Shown here: in pieces, positions 27,301 to 34,189 of the stretch
Layout of the letters: each line of letters opens with the position of its first letter
Position numbering within the stretch: position 1 is the first letter of the stretch
NCBI GenBank assembly: GCA_035765415.1
Contig: DASTXR010000154.1
Span: 42,209 to 106,208, forward strand
Direction of reading: 5' to 3'
Origin: CADEED01 sp035765415
GTDB taxonomy: Bacteria; Pseudomonadota; Gammaproteobacteria; Steroidobacterales; Steroidobacteraceae
Length of the DNA: 64,000 nucleotides
The notes under the pieces: model-generated
Databases searched by the model: none
What the model was told of the DNA's origin: nothing
What the model saw: the letters and a program-made list of their open reading frames with translations, nothing else
Made by a program: the position numbers and the translations under genes

Positions 27301-27415
27301 GTGAATTCTGTTCTTGCGCGAGTGCGCTCGTGGCGCTCGCCAGCGCGAGGCCGGTCAGAAAATAGACGGCCGCGCGCACTTTGCGGGTGTTACCCGCAAA
27401 CCGATTGCTGTTCAT
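24329..27415 (-). CDS. TonB-dependent receptor, large
   Basis: A 1028-residue outer-membrane receptor. Signal peptide to about residue 33 (TSALAQ), TonB-box-like EETDVIVVTGSRIARG, a plug with AAYVNLRGFGPTRSLTLVNG, VERTEVVTGGSSAVYGSDAITGVVNF (split motif), then a long barrel ending in MTVFMGVSVSF. This subfamily is the iron/sugar-receptor type common in Sphingomonas and Xanthomonas relatives. ATG 27415 has AAGGGG six bases upstream. Convergent with lldD; its place beside the rhamnose operon suggests an oligosaccharide ligand, which is inference. Confidence 0.93.
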   Translation of the reverse strand: MNSNRFAGNTRKVRAAVYFLTGLALASATSALAQEQNSPAPEETDVIVVTGSRIARGVEDASTPLAIIDADEIKLSGAMTVDKVLNDQPQFVAATNGGATANTVPAGSAAGAAYVNLRGFGPTRSLTLVNGRRFAIFGPEQVTDLNTIPTALVERTEVVTGGSSAVYGSDAITGVVNFIMKDDFEGVELGGQYGFDSSTSTPTTSVDLTVGGNFAEGRGNAVVSLNYYKRDGFTRAERGDWAELPYGEACVTAESWSDSLIGTANGSNAANCAASGGRMGFIFSGSGDIPNGRFTLTPAQLAATQAQLNAAGLGNMGPNGFTFNDDGTQQRLAQRPADDFNLTQHNYLQVPQERWMLNAFTHYEFAPKATGYLEFHFSNNRVDQQLTQANIGGDFLFNVNNPYLDDDGVAATVSPMQQLLRALDAAETGPRTLQQGPIAYTTTPNDGLAILTAGRRLVELPFRHNVDDHNVWRTALGMRGDLGDVSDKFLRKLSYDVYYTFSRSEDSSRQEGAASRSRYAAALLASGANPPVANIFGQNLSEAAVNAIKINATNVTNAEQEVAVATLGGEAFDLPAGAVNFSAGFEWRTAEAEYIPDEYLRSGDVIGFNPGLPTGGDITSKEIFAEVRVPILAELPFVQNLMLNGGYRSSDYDLDGIGRVSTYLYGLDWRVNESVAFRGQFQRAIRAPNIGDLYGGLQLNFQTLTDPCSSRNTTNRSAGVRALCEATGVPALSVFGAGVQPDNIIPTRSGGNADLQEESSDTTTLGVVLTPAFLDGLVVTIDYFDIKLEGAIAQLGGGAQNTLNLCYFTVQDAGSDFCQAVHRNPATGGITVPYSLDVLQANIGRLATIGVDLGARYGWDVGFGMGGASRFDIGTQWTFTDKFTVTPMQAVPANRNRCVGAYGSVCGEPIPESKGVTRVTWTTGPLGVSLRHRFIDSVTTDRIVLPQAAGLAPPAAATLTNPKFDAMNYIDLSATFGFGDRAEVYAGVNNVFDTDPPIVAGFGGYGNTFPATYDYAGMTVFMGVSVSF

Positions 27416-28261
27416 GATTTCCCCTTCGTTTTTTAGGACTTCAGACCGAAACGGGGATCGAGTTTCCGCGCTCTACCCCCGTTGCCTCTCGATCATGGAT
27501 GAGCGAATTTGCTTGAGCAAGAATGAATATCGATGCGCTACGCGCACGTTAGGCTCGGAAAGCGATGCAATTCGTTCAGACGCGGGCAGTTACGAGCGTA
27601 TTGATACCCGTTTCGTATGGCCTGCATGCGAGATCGGGTATAGGTGGAGCGCCGCCAGCGAAGGGGTGCTAGCGGCGCTCCGATTGTCGAAAAGCGCACA
27701 GAGCGCGGACAAGGTGCACTTCTCGGACTCGGCGGGACTCCCATCGGGCGTCCCAGAAAAACCTTAGCGCTGTATCAGTTGTTAGCGGTCACAACCGATC
27801 ATAACTGCGCATTAACAATCAAATCAGTGCGCTTTTTATCACAGATTCGCGAAAAGCTCGACCAAAAATCGTATTTATGGGCCCAGAAATCGCTGAACGG
27901 GAGCCTACCTAAGTGATAACGCTACCGGCCAGAAAAGCTTTACCAACGCCAGAATTTTTTGCCTGCGGCGATGCACATGCGATCGCGAGACCTCGAGACA
28001 CTTGGCCATGGGCCGATGAAGCCGGTGTAACGAGCGTGTGAAGGCAGCGCTCCGTGCACAGAGCTGACCTCGAGACGCGCGGCGCCCCGCCGAACCTGCG
28101 TTCGTCGACGACAAATTTCCGCCGTGCAGGCGAAGTCGTGACCAGGCCATCGAAGTTGTCGCTGATCAGCGCCAGCGCGGCCAACTATGTGAACAACCGG
28201 CCTAACAAGATGGCTGGTTCATTCTTGCCATCCCATGGCCGCCCGCGTAGCGTGCCGCCCC
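27416..28261. other. 846-bp gene-free region upstream of TonB receptor 2
   Basis: No convincing gene on either strand. The 5' part must hold the receptor promoter. It contains a strong stem-loop (27646-27681), an A+T-rich stretch at 27770-27900, and a weak GCGCA/TGCGC hairpin followed by TTTTT near 27814-27838. On the minus strand at about 28009 a short frame reads MAKCLEVSRSHVHRR, like a helix-turn-helix fragment, which might be debris of a lost regulator. Confidence 0.4.
27646..27681. other. Long stem-loop in the gene-free region
   Basis: GGAGCGCCGC and GCGGCGCTCC form a perfect 10-bp stem around a 16-base loop. No T-run follows on either strand. It could be part of a structured RNA, a protein-binding site or an old repeat. 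Confidence 0.6.
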
Positions 28262-28711
28262 ATGAACAAATACACCCGCGTTGCGCTCGTCGCCTTCCTG
28301 CTCTCCACCAGCTTCGGCTCTCATGCCGATGACAACAATAAAGCCAAGGTCGACTGCACCATGAAGTTTTCCTTGAGTGGCTGGTCGGCGTTTTACAAGC
28401 GCGCCGATGGCACCGGCACGGTTACCTGCAACAACGGCCAAACCGCCAACGTGAAGCTCGAGGCACGCGGCGGCGGCCTGACCGCCGGCAAGTCCAGCAT
28501 CGAAAACGGCAAGGGTGAGTTCTCGAACGTGAAGAGCATCGACGAGATCTTCGGCAAGTACGTCAACGCCGAGGCCAGTGCCGGCGCGGTCAAGGCGTCC
28601 GGTGCGCAGGCGATGACGAAGGGCGAAGTCTCGCTGGCCCTGGCGGGCACCGGCCGGGGATGGGACCTCGGCATTTCCTTCGGCAAATTCACCATCAAGC
28701 GTTTGGAGTGA
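28262..28711 (+). CDS. Secreted protein of unknown function
   Basis: A 149-residue product with a signal peptide ending near SFGSHA (about residue 22). The mature part is small, polar and glycine-rich, with two Cys (KVDCTMKF, VTCNNGQT) that could form a disulfide and repeated beta-strand-like segments ending in WDLGISFGKFTIKR. I do not recognise the family. Codon use and start placement look like a real gene. The last 17 bp overlap the convergent YihY gene. Confidence 0.7.
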   Translation: MNKYTRVALVAFLLSTSFGSHADDNNKAKVDCTMKFSLSGWSAFYKRADGTGTVTCNNGQTANVKLEARGGGLTAGKSSIENGKGEFSNVKSIDEIFGKYVNAEASAGAVKASGAQAMTKGEVSLALAGTGRGWDLGISFGKFTIKRLE

Positions 28712-29591
28712 CGCTCGCGGCCAGCGGCTTCGGCGTGCGTGACTGCCCGAGGCAGGCAGTGAATTCCGCGCCGAACAGAAAGATCTGGGCCGAGTAATAC
28801 AGCCACAGGAGCAGCGCGGCGAACGAAGCGGCCGCGCCATAGGCCGTAGGTTGCGTGGCGCGCCCCAGGTACAGGCCGATCGCCCATCTTCCGAGATGAA
28901 ACAGCACCGCGGTCACCAGTGCGCCGGTGATCACGTGTCGCCATGCCAGCCGCCGCGCGGGTAGATAGCGGTACATGAGCGCAACGAGCCCGGTGCCGAG
29001 CACGATCGACAGCAGGAAATCCAGCGAAGCCAGGATCCCGACCAGCCCCTCGAAGTGTCGCAGCACGTAGCCGCGCAACGCCGCGAGCGCCGTGGTCAGC
29101 GTCAGCGAAACGAGCAGCAGGAAACCGACTGCCAGGATGAAGCCGAAGGAAACGAGGCGTGCGCGCACGAAAGAGCGCCAGCCTCGCGGAATGGCGTCGC
29201 GCCCGCCCCATACCTGCTGCAGGGCGCTCTCCAGCGCCGCGAACACGGTGCTCGCGCCCACCAGCAGCATCACCACGCTGACGATCGTCGCCCAGGTTCC
29301 CTCCGTGGTTTGCGCGCTGCGCATCGCGTCCAGAATCAATGTCGCGCTCTGATGTCCGAACAACATGGTCAACTGGCTGCCGACATAGGAGTACGCCAGC
29401 TCGCCGCCGACGATCCAGCCCGCTATCGAGACGATGATGATGAGCAGCGGCGCCAGGGAAAACGCGCAGTAGAAGGCGAGCGCGGCGCTGATGCTCGAAG
29501 CCTGGTCTTCGAGCCAGTTGTCGGTCGTGGCCTTCAGAATCTTCCAGAGACTGCGCGGGCTTTTCACAATATGGATCTTGCCGCAGCTCAT
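28695..29591 (-). CDS. YihY/BrkB-family inner-membrane protein
   Basis: A 298-residue integral membrane protein with about six helices. YihY/UPF0761 hallmarks are present: SLWKILKATTDNWLEDQASSISAALAFY near the start, FSLAPLLIIIVSIAGW, SALQQVWGG, and FGAEFTACL at the end. Members were once called ribonuclease BN or BrkB, but the true function is unsettled. The motif TTGTTAGG lies directly before the ATG. Convergent with the small secreted protein. Confidence 0.9.
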   Translation of the reverse strand: MSCGKIHIVKSPRSLWKILKATTDNWLEDQASSISAALAFYCAFSLAPLLIIIVSIAGWIVGGELAYSYVGSQLTMLFGHQSATLILDAMRSAQTTEGTWATIVSVVMLLVGASTVFAALESALQQVWGGRDAIPRGWRSFVRARLVSFGFILAVGFLLLVSLTLTTALAALRGYVLRHFEGLVGILASLDFLLSIVLGTGLVALMYRYLPARRLAWRHVITGALVTAVLFHLGRWAIGLYLGRATQPTAYGAAASFAALLLWLYYSAQIFLFGAEFTACLGQSRTPKPLAASVTPNA

Positions 29592-29648
29592 GGCCTAACA
29601 AGCTGGCAAACCTGTCGGCGAAGTTCCGCGATCCGCGCCAGCGAACGC

Positions 29649-30704
29649 CTACGGCCCGCGCGGCCATCCGGTGCTGCGCAGCACCGTGTATTTCCCGCCG
29701 GCGTGCTCGATGAGCAGCGCACGCAGGCCCGAACGCTCCGCGAGGTCCATCGCCAAAGCCGGCGGCATCACCATCAGGACGGTCGCAAGCGCGTCGGCCT
29801 GCATGCAATCGGCGGCGATCGCCGTGGCGGACACGGTGCTGTGCGCGACGGGATAACCGGTGCGTGGATCGATGATGTGCGAATAGTGCCGTCCGCCGCT
29901 TTCGAAGAAGCGCCGATAGTCACCCGCCGTGGCCACGCTCTCATCGTGCAGCGCAACGACGGCGGGTTCGACTGCCGGAACGTCGGATGACACATCGGCC
30001 GCCGGCCGTTCCACCGCCACGCGCCAGGGTTCGCCGTGTGCGTTCCTGCCGCGCGCGCGCAGCTTGCCCGACAGGTCGATGAGGTAGTTAGTGACGCCGC
30101 GCGAGTCCAGGTACTCGGCAACGCGATCCACGCCGCGCCCCTTGCCCAGCGACGAGAGGTCGACACGCATGCCGGGGCGTTTGCGCGCGCGCCGATTGGC
30201 GACGTCGACCTCGACGCCGCGCCAGCCGACGCGCGACCGTGCCGCCTCGATGGCGACGGCATCCGGCACCTGGCGCGTCGCGGGTTCCGGGCCAAAGCCC
30301 CACAGGTTCACCAGCGGCCCGACGGTGACGTCGTATGCGCCGCCGCTGCGCTCCGCAAGGCCCAGCGCGTAGGCCAGCACTCCGGCGAGCTCCGCGTCGA
30401 CATTCACCCATTCGCCGCGATCGTCTTCGTTGAACCGGCTGAGTGCCGAATCTGCGCGATACGTGCTGAGCGCAAGGTTCACGGCGTCGAACCGGGCCTG
30501 CACGCCGGCCTGCAATTCCGCGGCGGGGGCAGGCAGCTGACCGACGATCTTCGCAGTCCACGCACTGCCCATGGTTTGACCCGAAATCAGGGTCTGGCCG
30601 GAGGTCGGCGTCTCTCCGGCGCCTTGCGGCCGTCCCGCGCACGCGGCCAGCGCCAGGCTCGCCGCCAGGGCCATCGTCCGCAGCAAACTACCGGCGCGCG
30701 GCAA
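29649..30704 (-). CDS. apbE: FAD:protein FMN transferase, lipoprotein
   Basis: Transfers FMN from FAD onto Thr/Ser of exported proteins. The 351-residue product has a lipobox (LALAAC, Cys 22) and the ApbE pattern: TMGSAWTAKI, LSTYRADSALSRFNEDD, AYDVTVGPLVNLWGFG, VDLSSLGKGRGVDRVAEYL, and the metal site ATAGDYRRFF with HIIDPRTGYPV. The probable start is TTG at 30704, two bases from the DUF4198 stop; ATG 30674 is an alternative that would shorten the signal peptide. As last gene of PepSY-DUF2271-DUF4198-apbE, it most likely flavinylates the DUF2271 protein of the same operon. Confidence 0.92.
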   Translation of the reverse strand: MPRAGSLLRTMALAASLALAACAGRPQGAGETPTSGQTLISGQTMGSAWTAKIVGQLPAPAAELQAGVQARFDAVNLALSTYRADSALSRFNEDDRGEWVNVDAELAGVLAYALGLAERSGGAYDVTVGPLVNLWGFGPEPATRQVPDAVAIEAARSRVGWRGVEVDVANRRARKRPGMRVDLSSLGKGRGVDRVAEYLDSRGVTNYLIDLSGKLRARGRNAHGEPWRVAVERPAADVSSDVPAVEPAVVALHDESVATAGDYRRFFESGGRHYSHIIDPRTGYPVAHSTVSATAIAADCMQADALATVLMVMPPALAMDLAERSGLRALLIEHAGGKYTVLRSTGWPRGP

Positions 30705-30705
30705 A

Positions 30706-31512
30706 CTACTGCGTCAGCACTTCGAACGTGCCCGAGTAGGAAGCGCGGCGCTTCTTCACGCCTGGAACCGATGCTTTTTCATCCTGGATCGACACTTCCA
30801 GCCAGTACATCCCGGCCGCCGGCCAGGTAACGGCAATCTCGCCATCCTTGTTGGTCTTGAAGATCATCTCGTCGGGCGAATCGCGGTAACGCGTACCCCC
30901 CGCGATGATCTCGACCTCGAGATCCGGCGCCGGCTTGCCGTCGAGCAGGAAGCGAAACTTCGCGGTTTCGCGTGCGTACAGATCGTTGGGGTGCTGAACC
31001 GGGTTCAGCTCGAGTCCGGCACCGGCCGCCGACTTCACGTCCGTGGGCGTGCCCACGCTCACGAAAGTTTCCACGCGGCGCTGGGTCTGCTCGACCTCGA
31101 GCTTCGCGGCGTTCGCAGGAATTCCCGTGGCCATTTCAGCGGGCGTGCCACGCCAGCGCTTCGGTTTGCCGTCTTCTTCCCAACGCGCCATCACCGTGTT
31201 GTCGGCAACGGCGATGCGGTAAGTGCCGGCCTGGCGCAGCTCGAGGTCGAAGCTGCTGCGCGTCTTGCCTTTCGCCGGATTCTGCGGCGCGACGGGTTGT
31301 CCATCCGGGCCGGTCACCGCCAGCGCGTCGATCTGCATCGCGCCCTGGTTGAACGAGAAAAGATCGTCGGCCATGGCCGCGTCCACAGTCACCCAACCGC
31401 CCGACCGCGCGAGGATGGTCTGTGAAGGCAGCAGCCACGCCCTGGCCGCTTCGCTGGTCGCCGGTGCCACGACGACGAGCATCGCCGCCAGTCTCACGAG
31501 TGAATTTTTCAT
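30706..31512 (-). CDS. DUF4198-type periplasmic protein
   Basis: A 268-residue exported protein (signal peptide to about SEAARA). It shows the beta-sandwich repeats of the DUF4198/NikM-like family: RAWLLPSQTILARSGGWVTVD at the mature N-terminus and LYARETAKFRFLLDGKPAPDLEVEII (split) with an Ig-like C-terminal half. Family members accompany metal uptake and periplasmic flavoprotein systems. ATG 31512 is 13 bp after the DUF2271 stop, and the stop nearly touches apbE. Confidence 0.78.
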   Translation of the reverse strand: MKNSLVRLAAMLVVVAPATSEAARAWLLPSQTILARSGGWVTVDAAMADDLFSFNQGAMQIDALAVTGPDGQPVAPQNPAKGKTRSSFDLELRQAGTYRIAVADNTVMARWEEDGKPKRWRGTPAEMATGIPANAAKLEVEQTQRRVETFVSVGTPTDVKSAAGAGLELNPVQHPNDLYARETAKFRFLLDGKPAPDLEVEIIAGGTRYRDSPDEMIFKTNKDGEIAVTWPAAGMYWLEVSIQDEKASVPGVKKRRASYSGTFEVLTQ

Positions 31513-31525
31513 GTGTTTTCCCCGC

Positions 31526-32038
31526 TCAAGGATTGAGCGACAGCGCCACAGCGCCGAGCTCTTTGCTGCCGCTCGCGGAATCGCGTTTGGCGGCCTTGAT
31601 AGGCCACTCGAACGGAATGCGCACCGCTTCGCGACCACCCACTTCGCGCACCGCTTCCACGACCACCGTGTATTGGCCAGGCTTGAGGCTCGCCAGCGGC
31701 GCCTGCGATGCGTCGAACTTCAACAGGTGCTGGCCGACCGGACGCGTCGCGCCAGTCAGACCATCCACGGGCACCTTGAGATCGCGACCACCGCGGCGCC
31801 ACCACTGGCGCAGGTCCGGCAGCCATTTGGTGTGATCGCCGCGCACCTGGTACCAGACCGCGAGGTTGGCTGCGATGGCCTGATCGGCGCCTTCGATCCA
31901 GATGGCTACGTAGGGCCGATGGTATTCCGCGACCTGCAGCTGCGGGATATCGACGCTGAGACTCAGGTCCGCGGCCGTTGCGGCACCACCGATGGCCGAG
32001 AACGCCAGCGCCAGCGTGGGGAGGATCTTTCGAATCAT
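31526..32038 (-). CDS. DUF2271 periplasmic protein with FMN-attachment motif
   Basis: A 170-residue exported protein (signal peptide to about AATA, residue 22). The mature part fits DUF2271 (QVAEYHRPYVAIWIE, LAVWYQVRGDHTKWLPDLRQWW, PGQYTVVVEAVREVGG). Residues 92-98 read DGLTGAT, which matches the D-x-x-T/S-G-A-T/S site that ApbE modifies, with Thr 98 as the expected FMN acceptor. With ApbE in the same operon it is probably a covalently flavinylated periplasmic electron carrier fed by the PepSY membrane protein. The motif is seen; modification is inference. Confidence 0.82.
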   Translation of the reverse strand: MIRKILPTLALAFSAIGGAATAADLSLSVDIPQLQVAEYHRPYVAIWIEGADQAIAANLAVWYQVRGDHTKWLPDLRQWWRRGGRDLKVPVDGLTGATRPVGQHLLKFDASQAPLASLKPGQYTVVVEAVREVGGREAVRIPFEWPIKAAKRDSASGSKELGAVALSLNP

Positions 32039-32070
32039 TCTGTGCTCCGACTGAATAACCAATGTGGCAA

Positions 32071-32682
32071 TCAATGCGCGAAGAAAATCATGAGGGCGGT
32101 GATCAGCGCGACGCCGCCGCCCACGAGCGGCCAGGTGGACGTGCGCTGCCGCGCCTGGATCCACAACAGCACGAGACCGGTAAGCGAAAAGAACAGAACA
32201 GCGACCGCGACGATGTCGATGAACACCATCCAGACCGTGCCGGTATTGCGCCCTTTGTGGAGATCGTTGAAGTAGGCAAGCCAGCCGCGATCGGTGGACT
32301 CGAATTTCGCCGCGCCACTGGCGCGGTCGATGGATACCCACGCGTCACGACCCGGGCCGGGTGCCGACAAATACAACTCTTCTTCTGACCATTCGGCGGT
32401 GGCATCGCGCAGCGAAAGGTTGAATGCCTCTTCTGCCCACGCGGCGATATCCGCCGGCGGCGCACTGGTCTCGGTGGCGGAGGCGCCGAGTGCGACGCGC
32501 AGGTCTTGCGGCAATTGCGCGCCACCGCTCGACACCGCTGGCGTTGCGCTGATGGCGCTGGCGTGGTTCAGCGTGATGCCGGTAACGGTGAACAGCGTGA
32601 GTGCCGCAAAGCACACCGCAGCGCTGATCCAATGCCACAGGTGCATGGTGCGGTACAGCTGCATGCGGCGGCGGGCTTCCAT
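32071..32682 (-). CDS. PepSY-associated transmembrane protein
   Basis: A 203-residue inner-membrane protein with two hydrophobic segments, at about residues 17-39 (MHLWHWISAAVCFAALTLF region) and 150-175, plus a short C-terminal one; between them lies a periplasmic domain with DAWVSIDRASGAAKFESTDR, a PepSY-type beta hairpin. LYRTMHLWHW and FNDLHKGRNTG are typical of PepSY-TM proteins, some of which reduce siderophore or periplasmic flavin partners. First gene of the four-gene flavinylation operon; a Fur-like dyad lies 35 bp upstream. Confidence 0.84.
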   Translation of the reverse strand: MEARRRMQLYRTMHLWHWISAAVCFAALTLFTVTGITLNHASAISATPAVSSGGAQLPQDLRVALGASATETSAPPADIAAWAEEAFNLSLRDATAEWSEEELYLSAPGPGRDAWVSIDRASGAAKFESTDRGWLAYFNDLHKGRNTGTVWMVFIDIVAVAVLFFSLTGLVLLWIQARQRTSTWPLVGGGVALITALMIFFAH

Positions 32683-32948
32683 CGGGCGTTCGGCTCCAAA
32701 AAGAGCGCGAACGCTACATGAGAACTGTTCTTATTTGCAACCGAACTCTTCTATAAGGGGCGCCGCCTCACCTTTTCGGGACGATGCGGCCCGTTTTCTG
32801 GCTGGCGACGGCCAGCGCGCTCCCATCGGGAGTTGCGCCTGGCTCCGGGGCTTCGGCTACCCGGCGTGCCGGACAACCTGGAGACCTGGCTGCTGCTGTT
32901 GCAATGTCGGCTCGCGCGACAGAATGCAACTAGTAAAACGGAGAACCC
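32683..32948. promoter_or_regulatory. Divergent intergenic region, PepSY operon / small TonB-like gene
   Basis: 266 bp between divergent starts. It carries the Fur-like dyad at 32717-32735. For the plus-strand gene only a GGAG ribosome site before GTG 32949 is clear. Confidence 0.4.
32717..32735. promoter_or_regulatory. Candidate Fur box upstream of the flavinylation operon
   Basis: CATGAGAAC-T-GTTCTTATT is an inverted repeat with one mismatch. It matches 12 of 18 positions of AATGATAATnATTATCATT and sits 35 bp upstream of the PepSY start, in operator position. Iron control would fit a periplasmic ferric reductase role. Confidence 0.45.
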
Positions 32949-33296
32949 GTGAATCGATTTTTATCGAGCCTCTTCGCTACGCTCATCCTGCTGGCTTCGT
33001 CCCATGTATTCGCCGCCGACGCGGCGTTCGAGCAGACCTTCGACAAGAACAAGGGATCCCTCTTTGCGCTGTACAGTCGCGCACTGCGTGACAATCCGAC
33101 GATCAAGGGCAGGATCGTGTTCGAACTCGACATTGCCGCGTCGGGCGAAGTGACCAGTTGCCTCTTGAAGTCGAGCGAGCTCAACGCCCCGGTTCTCGAG
33201 GCCAGGCTGCTCGCGCGCATCAGGCAGTTCCGTTTTCCACCGCGCAGTGCCCCAGCCAGGATCACGAAAGAGGTCGCGTTCTTTCCTGCAGCGTGA
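32949..33296 (+). CDS. Small exported protein with TonB/AgmX-type C-terminal domain
   Basis: A 115-residue product starting at GTG with GGAG upstream. A signal peptide (to about HVFAAD) precedes a TonB-like beta-alpha-beta fold: GRIVFELDIAASGEVTSCLL, LEARLLARIRQFRFPP. Proteins of this AgmX/PglI type are periplasmic and lack the energy-transducing N-terminal helix of real TonB. Role unknown; the single Cys is in SCLLKSS. Confidence 0.72.
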   Translation: MNRFLSSLFATLILLASSHVFAADAAFEQTFDKNKGSLFALYSRALRDNPTIKGRIVFELDIAASGEVTSCLLKSSELNAPVLEARLLARIRQFRFPPRSAPARITKEVAFFPAA

Positions 33297-33390
33297 CGCG
33301 CGCCCCGCTGTCGTCAGGTCGAGACATTCTCGGCATGCCGCCGGATGAGGTATACAGGCTGCCGCGGAGCTAACTACAGGGAGCCTGGAT

Positions 33391-34185
33391 ATGTCCACTA
33401 ACAAGATTCTGCTGTCCGTTGCCATGGTCGCCACGGCGGCCAGCGCCCATGCCGACGTCACTGTCCACACGACCACCGTCGGCAAAGCGATCGTCGATTT
33501 GAGCGGCAATGGCATCAGCCAGATCAAGGGTACGCGCCAGCGCACCGATCAGATGGTGGGCAGCAAGAACCAGGCACTCATCATCGACATCGACGGCCGC
33601 CGGTTCGTGGACCTCGACGTGAAAGGGAAAAAAGCGACGGTGACGCCGCTCGCGTCGATCGCCGACGAACTGCAGAAAGTCGGTGTCGGCACGATCAACG
33701 CCACGCTCACGAAGACCGCGCAGACCCGGCAGGTCGCGGGCTTCCCATGCAACGTGCACGACGTGAACGTATCGCTGCCGTTCAGCCCCACCGGCCAGGC
33801 CGGCCAGGGACTGGACCTGACGATGGTGATGACCGGCACGGTTTGCCTCAGCACTGCCGCCCCCGGACTCGCGGACTATCAGAATTTCTACAAGGCCGCG
33901 GCCGACTCCGGTTTCATCTTCGGCGATCCGCGCACGGCGAAGAGCCCCACCGGCGCGGCGCAGGCGAAGGCCTACGCCGAGCTGACCCGGAAGATGGCCG
34001 AGGCCGGCATGGCGCTCGAAAGCGAGATCTCCATCCAGGCCTCGGGTGACAACCCGATGGCAGCCATGTTCACCAAGCTCGCCAAGAGCAACATCAAGAC
34101 GACGGTCACGAGCATCGCTACCGGCGATCTCCCCGCGGAATCCTTCGATGTCCCACCCGACTACAAGGTGAAGACGCAGAAGTAG
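33391..34185 (+). CDS. Exported protein of unknown function (DUF4412-like)
   Basis: A 264-residue product with a signal peptide ending near ASAHA and an ATG after GGGAG. The N-terminal half resembles exported DUF4412 proteins (QRTDQMVGSKNQALIIDIDGRRF region, VAGFPCNVHDVNVSL with one conserved-looking Cys). No catalytic motif is visible. It ends 4 bp before the convergent vWA gene. Confidence 0.65.
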   Translation: MSTNKILLSVAMVATAASAHADVTVHTTTVGKAIVDLSGNGISQIKGTRQRTDQMVGSKNQALIIDIDGRRFVDLDVKGKKATVTPLASIADELQKVGVGTINATLTKTAQTRQVAGFPCNVHDVNVSLPFSPTGQAGQGLDLTMVMTGTVCLSTAAPGLADYQNFYKAAADSGFIFGDPRTAKSPTGAAQAKAYAELTRKMAEAGMALESEISIQASGDNPMAAMFTKLAKSNIKTTVTSIATGDLPAESFDVPPDYKVKTQK

Positions 34186-34189
34186 CGCC

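Noticed and set aside
27814..27838. Hairpin followed by TTTTT as a terminator
   Set aside because: Only a 5-bp stem with a 16-base loop and no upstream plus-strand gene to end.
27905..28184. Minus-strand frames of 81 and 91 codons in the gene-free region
   Set aside because: No ribosome site and no domain over their full length; only a short helix-turn-helix-like run, noted as possible debris.
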